Source: CBDEGU01 sp965238045 (GTDB lineage Bacteria; Acidobacteriota; Terriglobia; Bryobacterales; UBA6623). From it: a stretch of DNA of 64,000 bases. The stretch is from positions 1,054,001-1,118,000 of the forward strand of contig CBDEGU010000012.1 of NCBI GenBank assembly GCA_965238045.1, read 5' to 3'. Below, piece by piece: positions 50,419 to 58,667 of the stretch (the stretch's first letter is position 1; the number at the start of each line of letters is the position of its first letter). A program made the translations under genes and the position numbers. Below the pieces are notes generated by a model. It was not told the DNA's origin, made no database searches, and saw only the letters and a program-made list of their open reading frames with translations.

Positions 50419-51667
50419 CTTTGCTCTCCGTTTTCGGGCGCTTCCCTAGCGGCTCTTTCCCAAGCTGCGACGCAGGCCCCATGTTCAGCGGGACTAGCGG
50501 CTCGTCCAGGCCGTCAATCGACGGCTTATCCTCGAACTCGCGCGCCTCGTTGCGCGTACCGAAGCCCGCCATTATGCCAATCGAGTGGCCTTCCATCCGC
50601 GTCTTAAAGTCGCCGCGCATCAGGCCGTCCATATTGTGGCGAAGGAAAAACCTCTCGCGCTCAAATGGGAGTAGTAGCGTCCGCTCAAGCGTCTGCTCGT
50701 TCTCGACTAGATCCGAGAGGAGCGTATATTTCGTATATTCAATGTCTACATGTTCGATGTTGGAAAACGTCGCGTGGTCAAGACCCTGAAGCCGGTGCAT
50801 CGGCATCAAATAAAATTGTGCGATCTCTTCTTTGGCTAACTTTTGCGACTCCAGAAACTGCGCTTCATCGTTTGGGATCTTGACGACTTGCGCGATCGTC
50901 ATGCCCTCGGGCATAACTGCAATCGTTTTCAACCCGCGCTTACCGGCGTAAGCCTCATGCCAGCGTTCCTTGAACGTGTTATAGTCCTCGTCCGTCTTGA
51001 AGCCAGTCGGATGAGTGACAATCACCTTCGGTACCGGCGACTGAAAGTAGCTTGACCCGTACTCACCTAACGCAATAGCTTTTCCAACGGCCTCCATGTT
51101 GTGCCGGATCGGCGACACGCCAATGAAGCCGTCGAACGACAACTGGAAGCTGTGAATAATTTCGTGATCTTCAAAAAACCGGCTGGTGCCGTCCGGCATC
51201 GAGTAGCGGTAGAACTTGCGCCCGTTCGGTCGCAAGCCGATGCCAGTAACTAGATCCGGCTGGAGCGGCCAAGTGACAATTTCCTCGGCTCCGCTCCGCT
51301 GAATCCACGAGTAGGCGTTACCCCAGGCGTGCTGTTGCGTCCAGCCCAGCCGCCGGTACTGGTAACCCGTCATCGCCGGGTTCGGGTTCCGCAGCCACTC
51401 CGATACCGGATGGTCCTTTACCTGTACCCGTCCGCCGTTTTTCGTCTTCTCGAAAAGCTGTAGCGGCATCGCCGCCTTATCCCGGGACAGAATGTTGATA
51501 CACGAATAGACCGTCGCCTGACGCGATCCGCTGCGCACCGATACTGTGACCCCCGATGCTGATTCCTGGCCTGTCTCCAGGTCCAGGATCATCTGATCGA
51601 GCTGATCGATGCTGATGTTTGGCCCGGACCGAAACGCCCAGAGAGCCTTGCGGATACGATTCAGCAT
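50402..51667 (-). CDS. HK97-type phage portal protein
   Basis: 421 residues, typical of the HK97-gp3 portal family: SRQATVYSCINILSRDKAAM, EWLRNPNPAMTGYQYRRLGW, NAYSWIQRSG and IEYTKYTLLSDLVENEQTLE. Forms the dodecameric DNA channel at the head vertex. The start overlaps the large terminase stop by one base. Confidence 0.93.
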   Translation of the reverse strand: MLNRIRKALWAFRSGPNISIDQLDQMILDLETGQESASGVTVSVRSGSRQATVYSCINILSRDKAAMPLQLFEKTKNGGRVQVKDHPVSEWLRNPNPAMTGYQYRRLGWTQQHAWGNAYSWIQRSGAEEIVTWPLQPDLVTGIGLRPNGRKFYRYSMPDGTSRFFEDHEIIHSFQLSFDGFIGVSPIRHNMEAVGKAIALGEYGSSYFQSPVPKVIVTHPTGFKTDEDYNTFKERWHEAYAGKRGLKTIAVMPEGMTIAQVVKIPNDEAQFLESQKLAKEEIAQFYLMPMHRLQGLDHATFSNIEHVDIEYTKYTLLSDLVENEQTLERTLLLPFERERFFLRHNMDGLMRGDFKTRMEGHSIGIMAGFGTRNEAREFEDKPSIDGLDEPLVPLNMGPASQLGKEPLGKRPKTESKDGAIS

Positions 51668-53346
51668 TAGGCAAAATGTAGTTGCGAGACATCAATCGCG
51701 CCTATCTCCTGGTGGCGCAACGCCATGCCGAGCGCCATGATCGCCGAGACGCCGCCGTCGATCTTGTTGTCCACGAATTCTTTACGCGGATAGATGTTGT
51801 CCTTGGCGTCGAGCTTGGCAACGATGTTCGAGATCATCCACGTTAGTACCGGCCCGCCGTCGTGCCGCAGTTTATCGCTCACAACGAGCGCTTCAAGTTC
51901 CTTCATTGGCTCGCTAAAATTAGCGACGGTCGGCCGTAATTCCAGCGCCGGAAGCCCAAGCTCCTCGAAATCTTGCGCAAGCTGCGTTATCTGCCACGGG
52001 TCGTAGGCGATAGCCCGCACGTCGAACCGGCGGCAAAACTCGATCACATCCTGCCCGATCGGCCCCGTTGCCCGAATATCGTTGGCCGCGCCGTCGGTCG
52101 CGATCAGCTTGTCGCCACGAACCCAACCCGCGTACTGCGAATTCCGCCCAGACTCGACCGTTTCCTCGGGTAAATAGTAGCGCCCGAACAGCGTATACTT
52201 CCCCTCGTCGCCGGGGAACAGTAGCGAGACGGCGGCCAGGTCAATCTTGCTCGCCAAGTCGATCCCAATAAAACAACGGCGGCCCTCGAACTGGTCCAGC
52301 TCCAGCGACGTATCGCCGCACGCTTCCCACGCCCGCATATCCATCCAGGCGGTCGCGGCGTTCACCCAAACGTCGAGGCGCTTCGTCAGAAACGCATTCG
52401 TAGCGCTGGCCATCGTCTGCGCTTTCGCGCAGAGCCGCCGCATGTCGTCTACGTAAACCGAGACGCCAAGGTTCGGGTTCGCCTTCCGCCAGACCGTTTC
52501 GTCGGTCCAATCGTCATCAGCGTCGATCGTGTAGATGATGCCGAAATACGTCTCGTCTTCGGTCGTCCGTTCGAGCAACTTGATGACATACGCCCGCTGC
52601 TCGTAGCAGATCCCGGCGCGGTCGCTACCTGATGTGGTGACGGACACCACGAGCGGCTGTGACCGGCTGCCGGTAGCCGTTTCGAGCACGTCGTACACGA
52701 CGCGCCGCTTGTGAGCGTGCAGCTCGTCCACCAACGCGCAATGAATATTAAGGCCATCTAGACTGTTGGCCTCGGCTGATAGCGCCTCGAATTTCGAGCC
52801 GGTCTCGACAACGTGTAGGTTGTGGGCGTTGACTTCCAGTCCGTAAGCCGACCGGATCTCCGACTCGCGCCGAACCATCGCCCGCGCCGTCTCAAAAATG
52901 ATCTTCGCCTGGTCCCTGGTCGTCGCGGCCGAGTAAACTTCCGCCCCGATCTCACCATCGGCAACCAGCATATACAGCCCGATCACCGCGCCAATCGTTG
53001 ATTTAGCGTTTTTTCGTGCGACTTCTATGTACGCCGTGCGAAACCGCCGTAGGCCATCCCGCCGCTTCCAGCCGAAGACAGCCGTCAGAAAGAAGCACTG
53101 CCAGTCTTCGAGGCGAATTGTCTCGCCGCGCTTAGCCCACTCGCCCTTGATATGCGGCAAGCATTCAGCGAAGGCGCAAATATGATCGCCCGCCGCCTTG
53201 TCGAACCGATACGGCGCGGCCTTGCCCCGCCAGCGCTTGAGGTCGTCGATCTGCCGCCGACAAGCCAGCTTCGTCCACTTGCCGGCCGGTATCTTGCCCT
53301 TGACTACCTCTCTCGCATACCGGCCCGCGCGGGCGCAGAATGTCAT
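51667..53346 (-). CDS. Phage terminase large subunit
   Basis: 559 residues. Terminase_1-type ATPase: Walker-A-like ARKNAKSTIGAVIGLYML, Walker-B HCALVDELHAHKRR and a coupling motif VSVTTSGSD, followed by a nuclease domain with metal-binding Asp in CFIGIDLASKIDLAA and in ATDGAANDIRATG. Translates DNA into the prohead. Overlaps the small subunit gene by 4 bp. Confidence 0.94.
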   Translation of the reverse strand: MTFCARAGRYAREVVKGKIPAGKWTKLACRRQIDDLKRWRGKAAPYRFDKAAGDHICAFAECLPHIKGEWAKRGETIRLEDWQCFFLTAVFGWKRRDGLRRFRTAYIEVARKNAKSTIGAVIGLYMLVADGEIGAEVYSAATTRDQAKIIFETARAMVRRESEIRSAYGLEVNAHNLHVVETGSKFEALSAEANSLDGLNIHCALVDELHAHKRRVVYDVLETATGSRSQPLVVSVTTSGSDRAGICYEQRAYVIKLLERTTEDETYFGIIYTIDADDDWTDETVWRKANPNLGVSVYVDDMRRLCAKAQTMASATNAFLTKRLDVWVNAATAWMDMRAWEACGDTSLELDQFEGRRCFIGIDLASKIDLAAVSLLFPGDEGKYTLFGRYYLPEETVESGRNSQYAGWVRGDKLIATDGAANDIRATGPIGQDVIEFCRRFDVRAIAYDPWQITQLAQDFEELGLPALELRPTVANFSEPMKELEALVVSDKLRHDGGPVLTWMISNIVAKLDAKDNIYPRKEFVDNKIDGGVSAIMALGMALRHQEIGAIDVSQLHFA

Positions 53347-53822
53347 CTCAACTGCGCGAATTTGTTCTGGACCTTCGTCGTCGGCACGGCGTGGATGCTA
53401 GTTCGGGCGCTTGGCGAGAGCCCGAACTGCGAGCCGAAACGGTTCATGTCGGCTAGCGCTTCCCTGGACGTTTGGCACGCCGAGGCGCGGATCACGTTGC
53501 GGAGCTTGTTTTTCTTGTCGAGTAGCTCGATAGTCTCTTCGTGCTCCGTGAGCCATTCCTCGGCCGTTCGCCAGCGCGCGTAGCTTTGGCAATAAGCGGC
53601 CCAGGTTGTCAGATCAAGTACCGTTAACAGGCCCAGGCGGTGCAATTCCGGCGCTAAGACGCCCCATATATTCTTCGCGTAGGGCTCCAGCCAGTCGGGC
53701 GGTTCCGGCACGCCCGCCGAAACAAGCGGCTTCGGCTCGTCGTCGCTGATCGGCCGGTGGCCAGGGTTGCCCTTCAGCCTCTTCAGCTCGGACGGTACGG
53801 GTTGGGGTCCAGGTTTAGCCAT
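53343..53822 (-). CDS. Phage terminase small subunit (P27 family)
   Basis: 159 residues: MAKPGPQPVPSELKRLKGNP, VPEPPDWLEPYAKNIWGVLA and LDLTTWAAYCQSYARWRTAE identify the P27-type small terminase, which recognises the packaging site. In satellites this protein sets which genome is packaged. An upstream minus frame (TEPFWLKGFYARKIDRA) ends inside its start (ATGGCTAA), suggesting coupling to a lost or unrecognised gene. Confidence 0.9.
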   Translation of the reverse strand: MAKPGPQPVPSELKRLKGNPGHRPISDDEPKPLVSAGVPEPPDWLEPYAKNIWGVLAPELHRLGLLTVLDLTTWAAYCQSYARWRTAEEWLTEHEETIELLDKKNKLRNVIRASACQTSREALADMNRFGSQFGLSPSARTSIHAVPTTKVQNKFAQLR

Positions 53823-54205
53823 GGAATACTCTTGTCGCTTGGCGTCGCTTCGCGCGCGCGGCCCGGTCTATCTTGCGAGCGTAAAATCCCTTGAGCCAAA
53901 ACGGTTCCGTGTCGGCAGGCTGTAGAGATCGCACCCCCCCTCCCTCCCGGTGAGTAGTGGCAACATCCAGCCTCGGCTTGCGCTGTGTGTCGCGGCTGCT
54001 GCGACCGATGGTAAGCAGGCTGTGGCGGCGTTGGCCTTGGCCGGTGGTGGCTTGCTAAGGGTCCCCATGCTCAAACCTCAGATCGTCGTCGCTTGGCCCG
54101 GATTCGCGGTGGCTACAGCGCCAACTCTGTCGAACCGTTTAGGGGATGCAACACTCTGTTCTATCCTCGCGAAGTCTGGAACAGTGGCTATATAAGGGAT
54201 ACCTG
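53823..54205 (-). other. Gap between terminase and IS256-2
   Basis: No family recognised. A frame ending TEPFWLKGFYARKIDRAARA-KRRQATRVFHG terminates at the terminase start and could be the tail of a small phage gene, often an HNH nuclease at this place, but no HNH residues are visible. A run of seven C at 53934-53940 may hide a frameshift. Confidence 0.3.
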
Positions 54206-55653
54206 GAGATTGTCCCGAATCTAGTTGAAGGTGGAAGGGCGGCGGTTCTCAAGCCCGGTTCTCTGAGAGAATCGAGCAAACCTTTCACCACAAAGGAGAA
54301 CCGCCGTGAAGAAACGATATCACATTCTGGATTCCGCGAAGCAACAGCCAGTCAGCCCCAACGACCTCACCCGCCTGCTCAGCCAAAACTCCCAACTCAT
54401 GCTGCCCTTGGTTGAACTGGTCGAGCAGTGCCGCGGAGCCGTCGACGAGGTTATCGACGTCACCGGCCGCGCCGCCATTCAAGCCGTGCTGGAACTGTCG
54501 GCGCAGCAAGTTACCGGTGGAAAACTTTCCCAGCCCGGCAAGAAGCGCCGCGGCGATGTGGTCCGCTGGGGCCGCCAGCCCGGTCGCGTCAAGCTCAGCA
54601 ACCGCAAACTGCGCGTCAGCAAACCCAGACTGCGCAAACGCTCCGGCGGCGAGGTCAAAGTGCCCGCTTACGAAGCGATGCAGGACGACGAACGCCTCGG
54701 CGCGCGCATGCTCGACATTCTGATGAAGGGCGTCTCGACGCGCAACTATGCCGGGGTGATTGGCGCAATGGCCGGCACGGCCGGGGTGTCGAAATCCGCC
54801 GTCAGCCGGGAGGCAGTCGAGGCCGCCGAAAAGAGCATCGACGAAGTGCTCACGCGGCGCCTGGATGAGTTGGATCTGCTGGTGATCTACGTGGACGGTT
54901 TGATCTTCGCAGATCATGTAGTGCTTGCAGCGGTGGGCGTAGACCGTCAGGGCAACAAACATGTGCTGGGATTGCAGCACGCCGCCACTGAGAGCACAGC
55001 CGCCGCCGAAGACTTGCTGAGGGGCATGGTCGAGCGGGGAGTATCGACGGAGAAAAACAGGCTCTTCGTGCTCGATGGATCGAAGGCCCTGCGGGCGGCG
55101 GTGCGGCGGGTCTTCGGCAAAGTTCCGGTGCAGCGCTGCCGTGCTCACAAGCTGCGCAATGTCGTCGAGCGGCTGCCTAAGGCCGAGCGCGATCAGGCCA
55201 AAGCGGCGATCCGGGCCGCCTGGCGGCTGGGAGCCCAAGATGGACAAGCGCGGCTGGAGAAGCTAGCCCAGTGGTACGAGGGTGACTGGCCCGAGGCGGC
55301 GGTGAGTTTGCGCGAAGGCATGGAGGAGTGTTTCACCATCAACCGCCTGGGTGCGCCGCCGTCGCTGCATCGCTGCCTGGCGACGACGAACATCGTCGAG
55401 TCTCCTAACGCCGGGGTGCGGCGGAGAACGCGGCGAGTGACCCGCTGGAAGGACGCGGCCATGGTGTGTCGCTGGGCCACGGCTGCATTCCTCGATACCG
55501 AGAAAAGCTTCCGCAAGATCATGGGTTACAAGGATCTGTGGATGCTCGACGCCATCCTCAATCCGGCCAAGGCCACAGCAGCAAAGGCTGCCTAGTACAA
55601 TGCTCTTTTACGCCGCCGCCCTACAAACCCTCAACTACGATTGGGACACTCTC
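54206..55653 (+). mobile_element. IS256-type insertion sequence, copy 2
   Basis: 1448 bp, same terminal repeats as copy 1, exact 8-bp duplication GATACCTG at 54198-54205 and 55654-55661. It lies in the satellite-like element between small terminase and helicase. Differences from copy 1 cluster in the middle of the transposase gene. Confidence 0.93.
54306..55595 (+). CDS. IS256-family transposase, copy 2
   Basis: 429 residues, one residue different from copy 1 (Gln for Arg in GVDRQGNK). All DDE residues and the C-terminal motif are kept. The opposite-strand 320-residue frame is a shadow. Confidence 0.93.
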   Translation: MKKRYHILDSAKQQPVSPNDLTRLLSQNSQLMLPLVELVEQCRGAVDEVIDVTGRAAIQAVLELSAQQVTGGKLSQPGKKRRGDVVRWGRQPGRVKLSNRKLRVSKPRLRKRSGGEVKVPAYEAMQDDERLGARMLDILMKGVSTRNYAGVIGAMAGTAGVSKSAVSREAVEAAEKSIDEVLTRRLDELDLLVIYVDGLIFADHVVLAAVGVDRQGNKHVLGLQHAATESTAAAEDLLRGMVERGVSTEKNRLFVLDGSKALRAAVRRVFGKVPVQRCRAHKLRNVVERLPKAERDQAKAAIRAAWRLGAQDGQARLEKLAQWYEGDWPEAAVSLREGMEECFTINRLGAPPSLHRCLATTNIVESPNAGVRRRTRRVTRWKDAAMVCRWATAAFLDTEKSFRKIMGYKDLWMLDAILNPAKATAAKAA

Positions 55654-55659
55654 GATACC

Positions 55660-55738
55660 TGGAACACTTGATACAGTTGGAACACTTAAGTGGTTGAATA
55701 CACGGGGGCGGGCTACCGAGGCCTTGGGAAGTGTTCCA
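55660..55738. repeat. TGGAACACTT repeats between IS256-2 and helicase
   Basis: TGGAACACTT occurs at 55660-55669 and 55678-55687, and inverted (AAGTGTTCCA) at 55729-55738, the second and third also sharing outer bases. Joining over the insertion keeps the first copy intact. Possible protein-binding sites at the 3' end of the replication operon. Confidence 0.45.
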
Positions 55739-55769
55739 AGAGTCCCCCGTATACCGATGCGCTCGCAAG

Positions 55770-56804
55770 TCAAAGAGACACCGCCAAAACGTACTCGCCG
55801 TAACCTGTCCTACGAATCGCTCCAGCCGTCTGCAACCGGCCAAGCATCCTGTGTGCCGTGGTACGTGCCATGCCGAGTTCACCGATGAGCGACTTCGGAG
55901 AAAACGACGCCCCTTGAAATGTGGCCTTGAGCTGGACAAGTTCGGCGTAAAACGGTGCCGCGCCGCCCTCTAACACGTGATCGAACGTTAGGGTTTCCGG
56001 ATCGAGACGCAGCACGATATCACTTCCCTGAAGGTGACGGCCCCTGACTCGGACCAGGCGCTCGTTGGCGTTGCTGGCCAGTTCGGGGAACCGGGTCATC
56101 ACGATTTGCGCTTCAGTGGCCGCACCCATCGCGAACGTTCCCGCCGCGCGCTCACTCCAATCGTGATTCACACTGCCTTTGGAATAGTGGTGAATTAGCA
56201 GGATCGCCATGCCGTGTTTTTTGGCCAGTTGATCCAGAAGGGTTAGGTCGGTCTGTTCGTCCTTCACCAAGTCGCCGCCGCGCGTGTGTGCTCCGCGCAA
56301 AGCGGTATAGGAGTCCAGAACCACCAACACAAGCTCTCGATCCGTGATCTCGGCGTCTAACCATGTGACAAAATCGAGCCCCAACGCCAGATTGATATCT
56401 GTAACGGTGTAGAACGGCGCTTCAGCCATGGGGATCTTGGACCGCTTCAAGATGTCCTTTATTGACGCAAGCCCTCCCGGATCATCCTTTTCTACGAACA
56501 ACACCGGTCCCGGTTTCTCGACGTGGTATTGATCGCAGACGTGCCGCGTGGCCGCGATACTCATGCCGATTTGAAGGCTCAGAAGTGTTTTGCCCGTCTT
56601 GTGCGGTGCCACCACCAGCGACACACCCGGAGTCGGCACAAGTGTCTCAACCAGCATTTCTGGTTCGTGGGTTTCAGCGTTCATGACTTGCTCGGTCGTC
56701 AGGACAGCGGGCGACTTTTGACTATCCAAGCCGTTGACGACCAAACGTTTGACCGCAGCGACTTTCGCTAGCGCGGCGGGCTCTGGAATTTCATATGTGG
56801 GCAT
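55770..56804 (-). CDS. RepA/DnaB-like AAA ATPase (replicative helicase)
   Basis: 344 residues from the ATG at 56804; the frame stays open further upstream into the primase gene. RecA-fold ATPase: LVVAPHKTGKTLLSLQIGMS (Walker A, with Ala replacing the first Gly), VLFVEKDDPGGLASIKD, the Walker B LVLVVLDSYTALRGA, and IVMTRFPEL, then a C-terminal winged-helix-like segment (SPKSLIGELGMARTTAHRML). It resembles plasmid RepA-type hexameric helicases. Overlaps the primase gene by 14 bp. Confidence 0.82.
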   Translation of the reverse strand: MPTYEIPEPAALAKVAAVKRLVVNGLDSQKSPAVLTTEQVMNAETHEPEMLVETLVPTPGVSLVVAPHKTGKTLLSLQIGMSIAATRHVCDQYHVEKPGPVLFVEKDDPGGLASIKDILKRSKIPMAEAPFYTVTDINLALGLDFVTWLDAEITDRELVLVVLDSYTALRGAHTRGGDLVKDEQTDLTLLDQLAKKHGMAILLIHHYSKGSVNHDWSERAAGTFAMGAATEAQIVMTRFPELASNANERLVRVRGRHLQGSDIVLRLDPETLTFDHVLEGGAAPFYAELVQLKATFQGASFSPKSLIGELGMARTTAHRMLGRLQTAGAIRRTGYGEYVLAVSL

Positions 56805-57600
56805 GGTCGGAGCCCTCCAGCGTCTCGATAAGCTCGACCTCTGAGTGCCCAGCAGCGAACCAATCAGAAACGTCCTTGATGGCCTCGGGAAGCTCATGTA
56901 TCCGTAAACGCGCCACTTTACCCACTAACTCACGGCAAACGGATAAGGCCCGATTCCAGCCTGGCGGATCATTGTCGGGGATCACAATCACCTCGCGGCC
57001 TCGCAGCGTGTCGGTGTACGAGGGCAACCACTTCCCCTGTGCTCCGCCCGCCGCCGTCGTTGCCACGAAGCCCCATCCGCGTAGGGTTTCAACGTCCTTC
57101 TCGCCTTCGGGCAAGAAGACAATGGGTGCTTCGAGCACTTCCGGTAGGCGGTACAGCACCTGCTTTGTGTCACCCCGTCCGTTTACCCATTCGGTGCCGC
57201 TCCAGCGCTGCTGAAAGAATCCCTTGGGCTCGGTGCGGCAGACGCGATACAACTGGTTTCCGCCCTCGTCGCGATATACGTATTCAGCAACCACGGTGCG
57301 GCCGGTTCGGTCTGTACGGGCGCTTGTGGTCGATGTCTGACACCCTGCAATTTCAAGAACCGCTGCGGCGGCCGTCCGAAAGTCCCGACCGGACAGGGCC
57401 ATTTCCAGATCGATCGCTGAGCCGCCACGCTGACATTGCGAGTGACAGAACCAGAGCCCCGTGTCGAGATTGACCGCGAAGGAATCGCGCTTACCCCGGT
57501 GAATCGGACATTTCGTCCTCAGTTCGCCGCCTGCTGGCTTCCGCGCCTTGGGAAAGCGCGTTAGGTAATACGCGCGTGCATGGGCAGGGGAAATAGTCAC
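56791..57600 (-). CDS. CHC2/Toprim primase-like protein
   Basis: 269 residues. N-terminal zinc-finger module (TKCPIHRGKRDSFAVNLDT, LWFCHSQCQRGGSAIDL), then a Toprim-like domain (VFLPEGEKDVETLRGWGFVA, and REVIVIPDNDPPGWNRALSV with the Asp-x-Asp pair), and a short tail KDVSDWFAAGHSE. Typical of the primase-Toprim proteins of plasmids, P4-type satellites and phages. Start overlaps the HTH gene stop by 4 bp (ATGA). Confidence 0.85.
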   Translation of the reverse strand: MTISPAHARAYYLTRFPKARKPAGGELRTKCPIHRGKRDSFAVNLDTGLWFCHSQCQRGGSAIDLEMALSGRDFRTAAAAVLEIAGCQTSTTSARTDRTGRTVVAEYVYRDEGGNQLYRVCRTEPKGFFQQRWSGTEWVNGRGDTKQVLYRLPEVLEAPIVFLPEGEKDVETLRGWGFVATTAAGGAQGKWLPSYTDTLRGREVIVIPDNDPPGWNRALSVCRELVGKVARLRIHELPEAIKDVSDWFAAGHSEVELIETLEGSDHAHI

Positions 57601-57806
57601 TGGGGATTACCCTGCTCACCACCTTGACGGGCAGCTTCGATGTAGGCCGCGAGATCGCCTTCGCTGTACCGAACCGACTTCTTGTCGTACTTGAGCCATC
57701 TCGGCCCCCGGCGCTCCATCCTCATACGCTGCAAGGTCCGCACCTTCAGCCCGAGGATTTCGGCGGCTTCGTGTTCGTTGTACTTCTTGTCCAGTAGAGT
57801 TTGCAT
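57597..57806 (-). CDS. AlpA/excisionase-like HTH protein
   Basis: 69 residues from ATG 57806 (AGGAG in front); codons further upstream read through a terminator and are rejected. MerR/AlpA-type DNA-binding domain: NEHEAAEILGLKVRTLQRMR, GPRWLKYDKKSVRYSEGDLA, AYIEA. In P4-like and inducible islands such a protein activates or regulates excision and replication. First gene of the HTH-primase-helicase operon, directly after the two terminators. Confidence 0.8.
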   Translation of the reverse strand: MQTLLDKKYNEHEAAEILGLKVRTLQRMRMERRGPRWLKYDKKSVRYSEGDLAAYIEAARQGGEQGNPQ

Positions 57807-57828
57807 CTTTTCTCCTAGTTTTGGGCAC

Positions 57829-57863
57829 AAAAAAAGCCCCTGCCCCACGAAGGGACAAAGGGC
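57829..57863 (-). terminator. Intrinsic terminator T1, leader of the replication operon
   Basis: On the minus strand: GCCCTTTGTCCCTTCGTGGG, GCAGGGGC, then seven T, ending 23 nt before the HTH start codon. Stem pairs GCCC/GGGC and CCC/GGG around a small loop. Any transcript entering from the array must pass it. Confidence 0.72.
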
Positions 57864-57865
57864 AC

Positions 57866-57890
57866 AAAAAAACCCACCATGACGGCGGGT
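57866..57890 (-). terminator. Intrinsic terminator T2, leader of the replication operon
   Basis: On the minus strand: CCCGCCGTCATGGTGGGT followed by a run of seven T in all. CCCGCC pairs with GGTGGG, with one G-U wobble that exists only in minus-strand RNA; the plus strand would have a mismatch. The terminal array unit ends 12 nt before it. Confidence 0.75.
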
Positions 57891-57901
57891 CGATACTACG
57901 T

Positions 57902-58437
57902 CAGGCGCAACTACACGCCATCAAGGGATGCTGGCAGATTTGCTAGAGCGCGGCCATACATCGCGCTGTTTGCATCGGGGCGCACTGATGCGCCATCAGG
58001 GGTTGCGAGCGATTGCAATTATCAAGCGCGGCTCTGCCCTCGCGCTACCTGCGGCAAGGCAAACCTCACCGCTGATCCCTGCGAGCAACTTAACTCATAT
58101 AGCGCGGCTCAGCCTCGCGCTGTTTGCATCCAGGCGCAACTACACGCCATCAAGGGATGCTGGCGGATTTAATAGAGCGCGGCCATACATCGCGCTACCT
58201 GCGGCAAGGCAAGCCCCACCGCTGATCCCTGCGAGCTATTTGTTTGAGCGCGGACTCAGCACTCGCGCTGTTTGCATCGGGGCACACTTCTCGCTCCGAA
58301 AGCTGACTTCTTTGTTATGCCGCAGCCGTACGTCGCGGCTCTACTCAGGGGCACCATTGCCCCGCCAGCGGGTCGATCTATTTGTTTAAGCGCGGCATCG
58401 CCAGGCGCGCTTCAGGCGGAAACATCTAGCCGCCTGA
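57902..58437 (-). repeat. Hairpin array, about seven two-hairpin units
   Basis: Stems of the form AGCGCG-N9-11-CGCGCT (called beta) at 57947-57967, 58025-58046, 58101-58121, 58176-58196, 58247-58269, a degenerate one at 58319-58340, and 58388-58412, spaced 70-78 bp apart. Between them a second hairpin (alpha) alternates between two types: GTTTGCATCNNGGCGCA (57968, 58122, 58270) and ACCTGCGGCAAGGC (58047, 58197). Perfect alpha stems include GGCGCACTGATGCGCC and the terminal TCAGGCGG...CCGCCTGA (58412-58437). No spacer is constant and no protein frame is convincing. Confidence 0.85.
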
Positions 58438-58451
58438 TGTCTTCCATCTAT

Positions 58452-58480
58452 ACCGTAACAACACCCTTTTTCTACGTCAA
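58452..58480 (-). promoter_or_regulatory. Predicted promoter reading into the array
   Basis: Minus strand: -35 TTGACG (58475-58480), 17-bp spacer, -10 TACGGT (58452-58457), which keeps the three most conserved -10 bases. Start of transcription would be near 58445, eight bases before the first hairpin of the array. Read by eye. Confidence 0.5.
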
Positions 58481-58496
58481 GCGCCAACTTCGCATA

Positions 58497-58512
58497 TTGC
58501 AAGATCTTGCAA
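58497..58512. promoter_or_regulatory. Perfect 16-bp palindrome (operator candidate)
   Basis: TTGCAAGATCTTGCAA, 16 bp upstream of the -35 box. A perfect palindrome of this length next to a promoter is a plausible repressor or activator site. A second symmetric sequence, GTGGGGACCCCAC, lies at 58586-58598 between T and A runs. Confidence 0.55.
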
Positions 58513-58667
58513 AATTGTTTTCGCAGACACCCGCCGCACTACCACACATGCGCCTGCTGTTCGCCTCAAAACTGTGGGTGATTTTGTGGGGACCCCACAC
58601 AAAAACAGAGGGTAAATGAGCGTAGATACGTCGTGCAGGAATTCGAGACAAAGCCAGGATTATTAGT

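Noticed and set aside
54285..55247. 320-residue minus-strand protein in IS256 (also at 5693-6655)
   Set aside because: Shadow of the transposase in GC-rich DNA; no motif.
57928..58389. 153-residue plus-strand protein through the hairpin array
   Set aside because: The sequence only mirrors the DNA repeats, has no ribosome-binding site or domain, and a second overlapping frame is equally open.
57902..58437. CRISPR array
   Set aside because: Repeats are short palindromic stems with varying inner sequence, the intervening sequence itself repeats in two types, and no cas gene is nearby.
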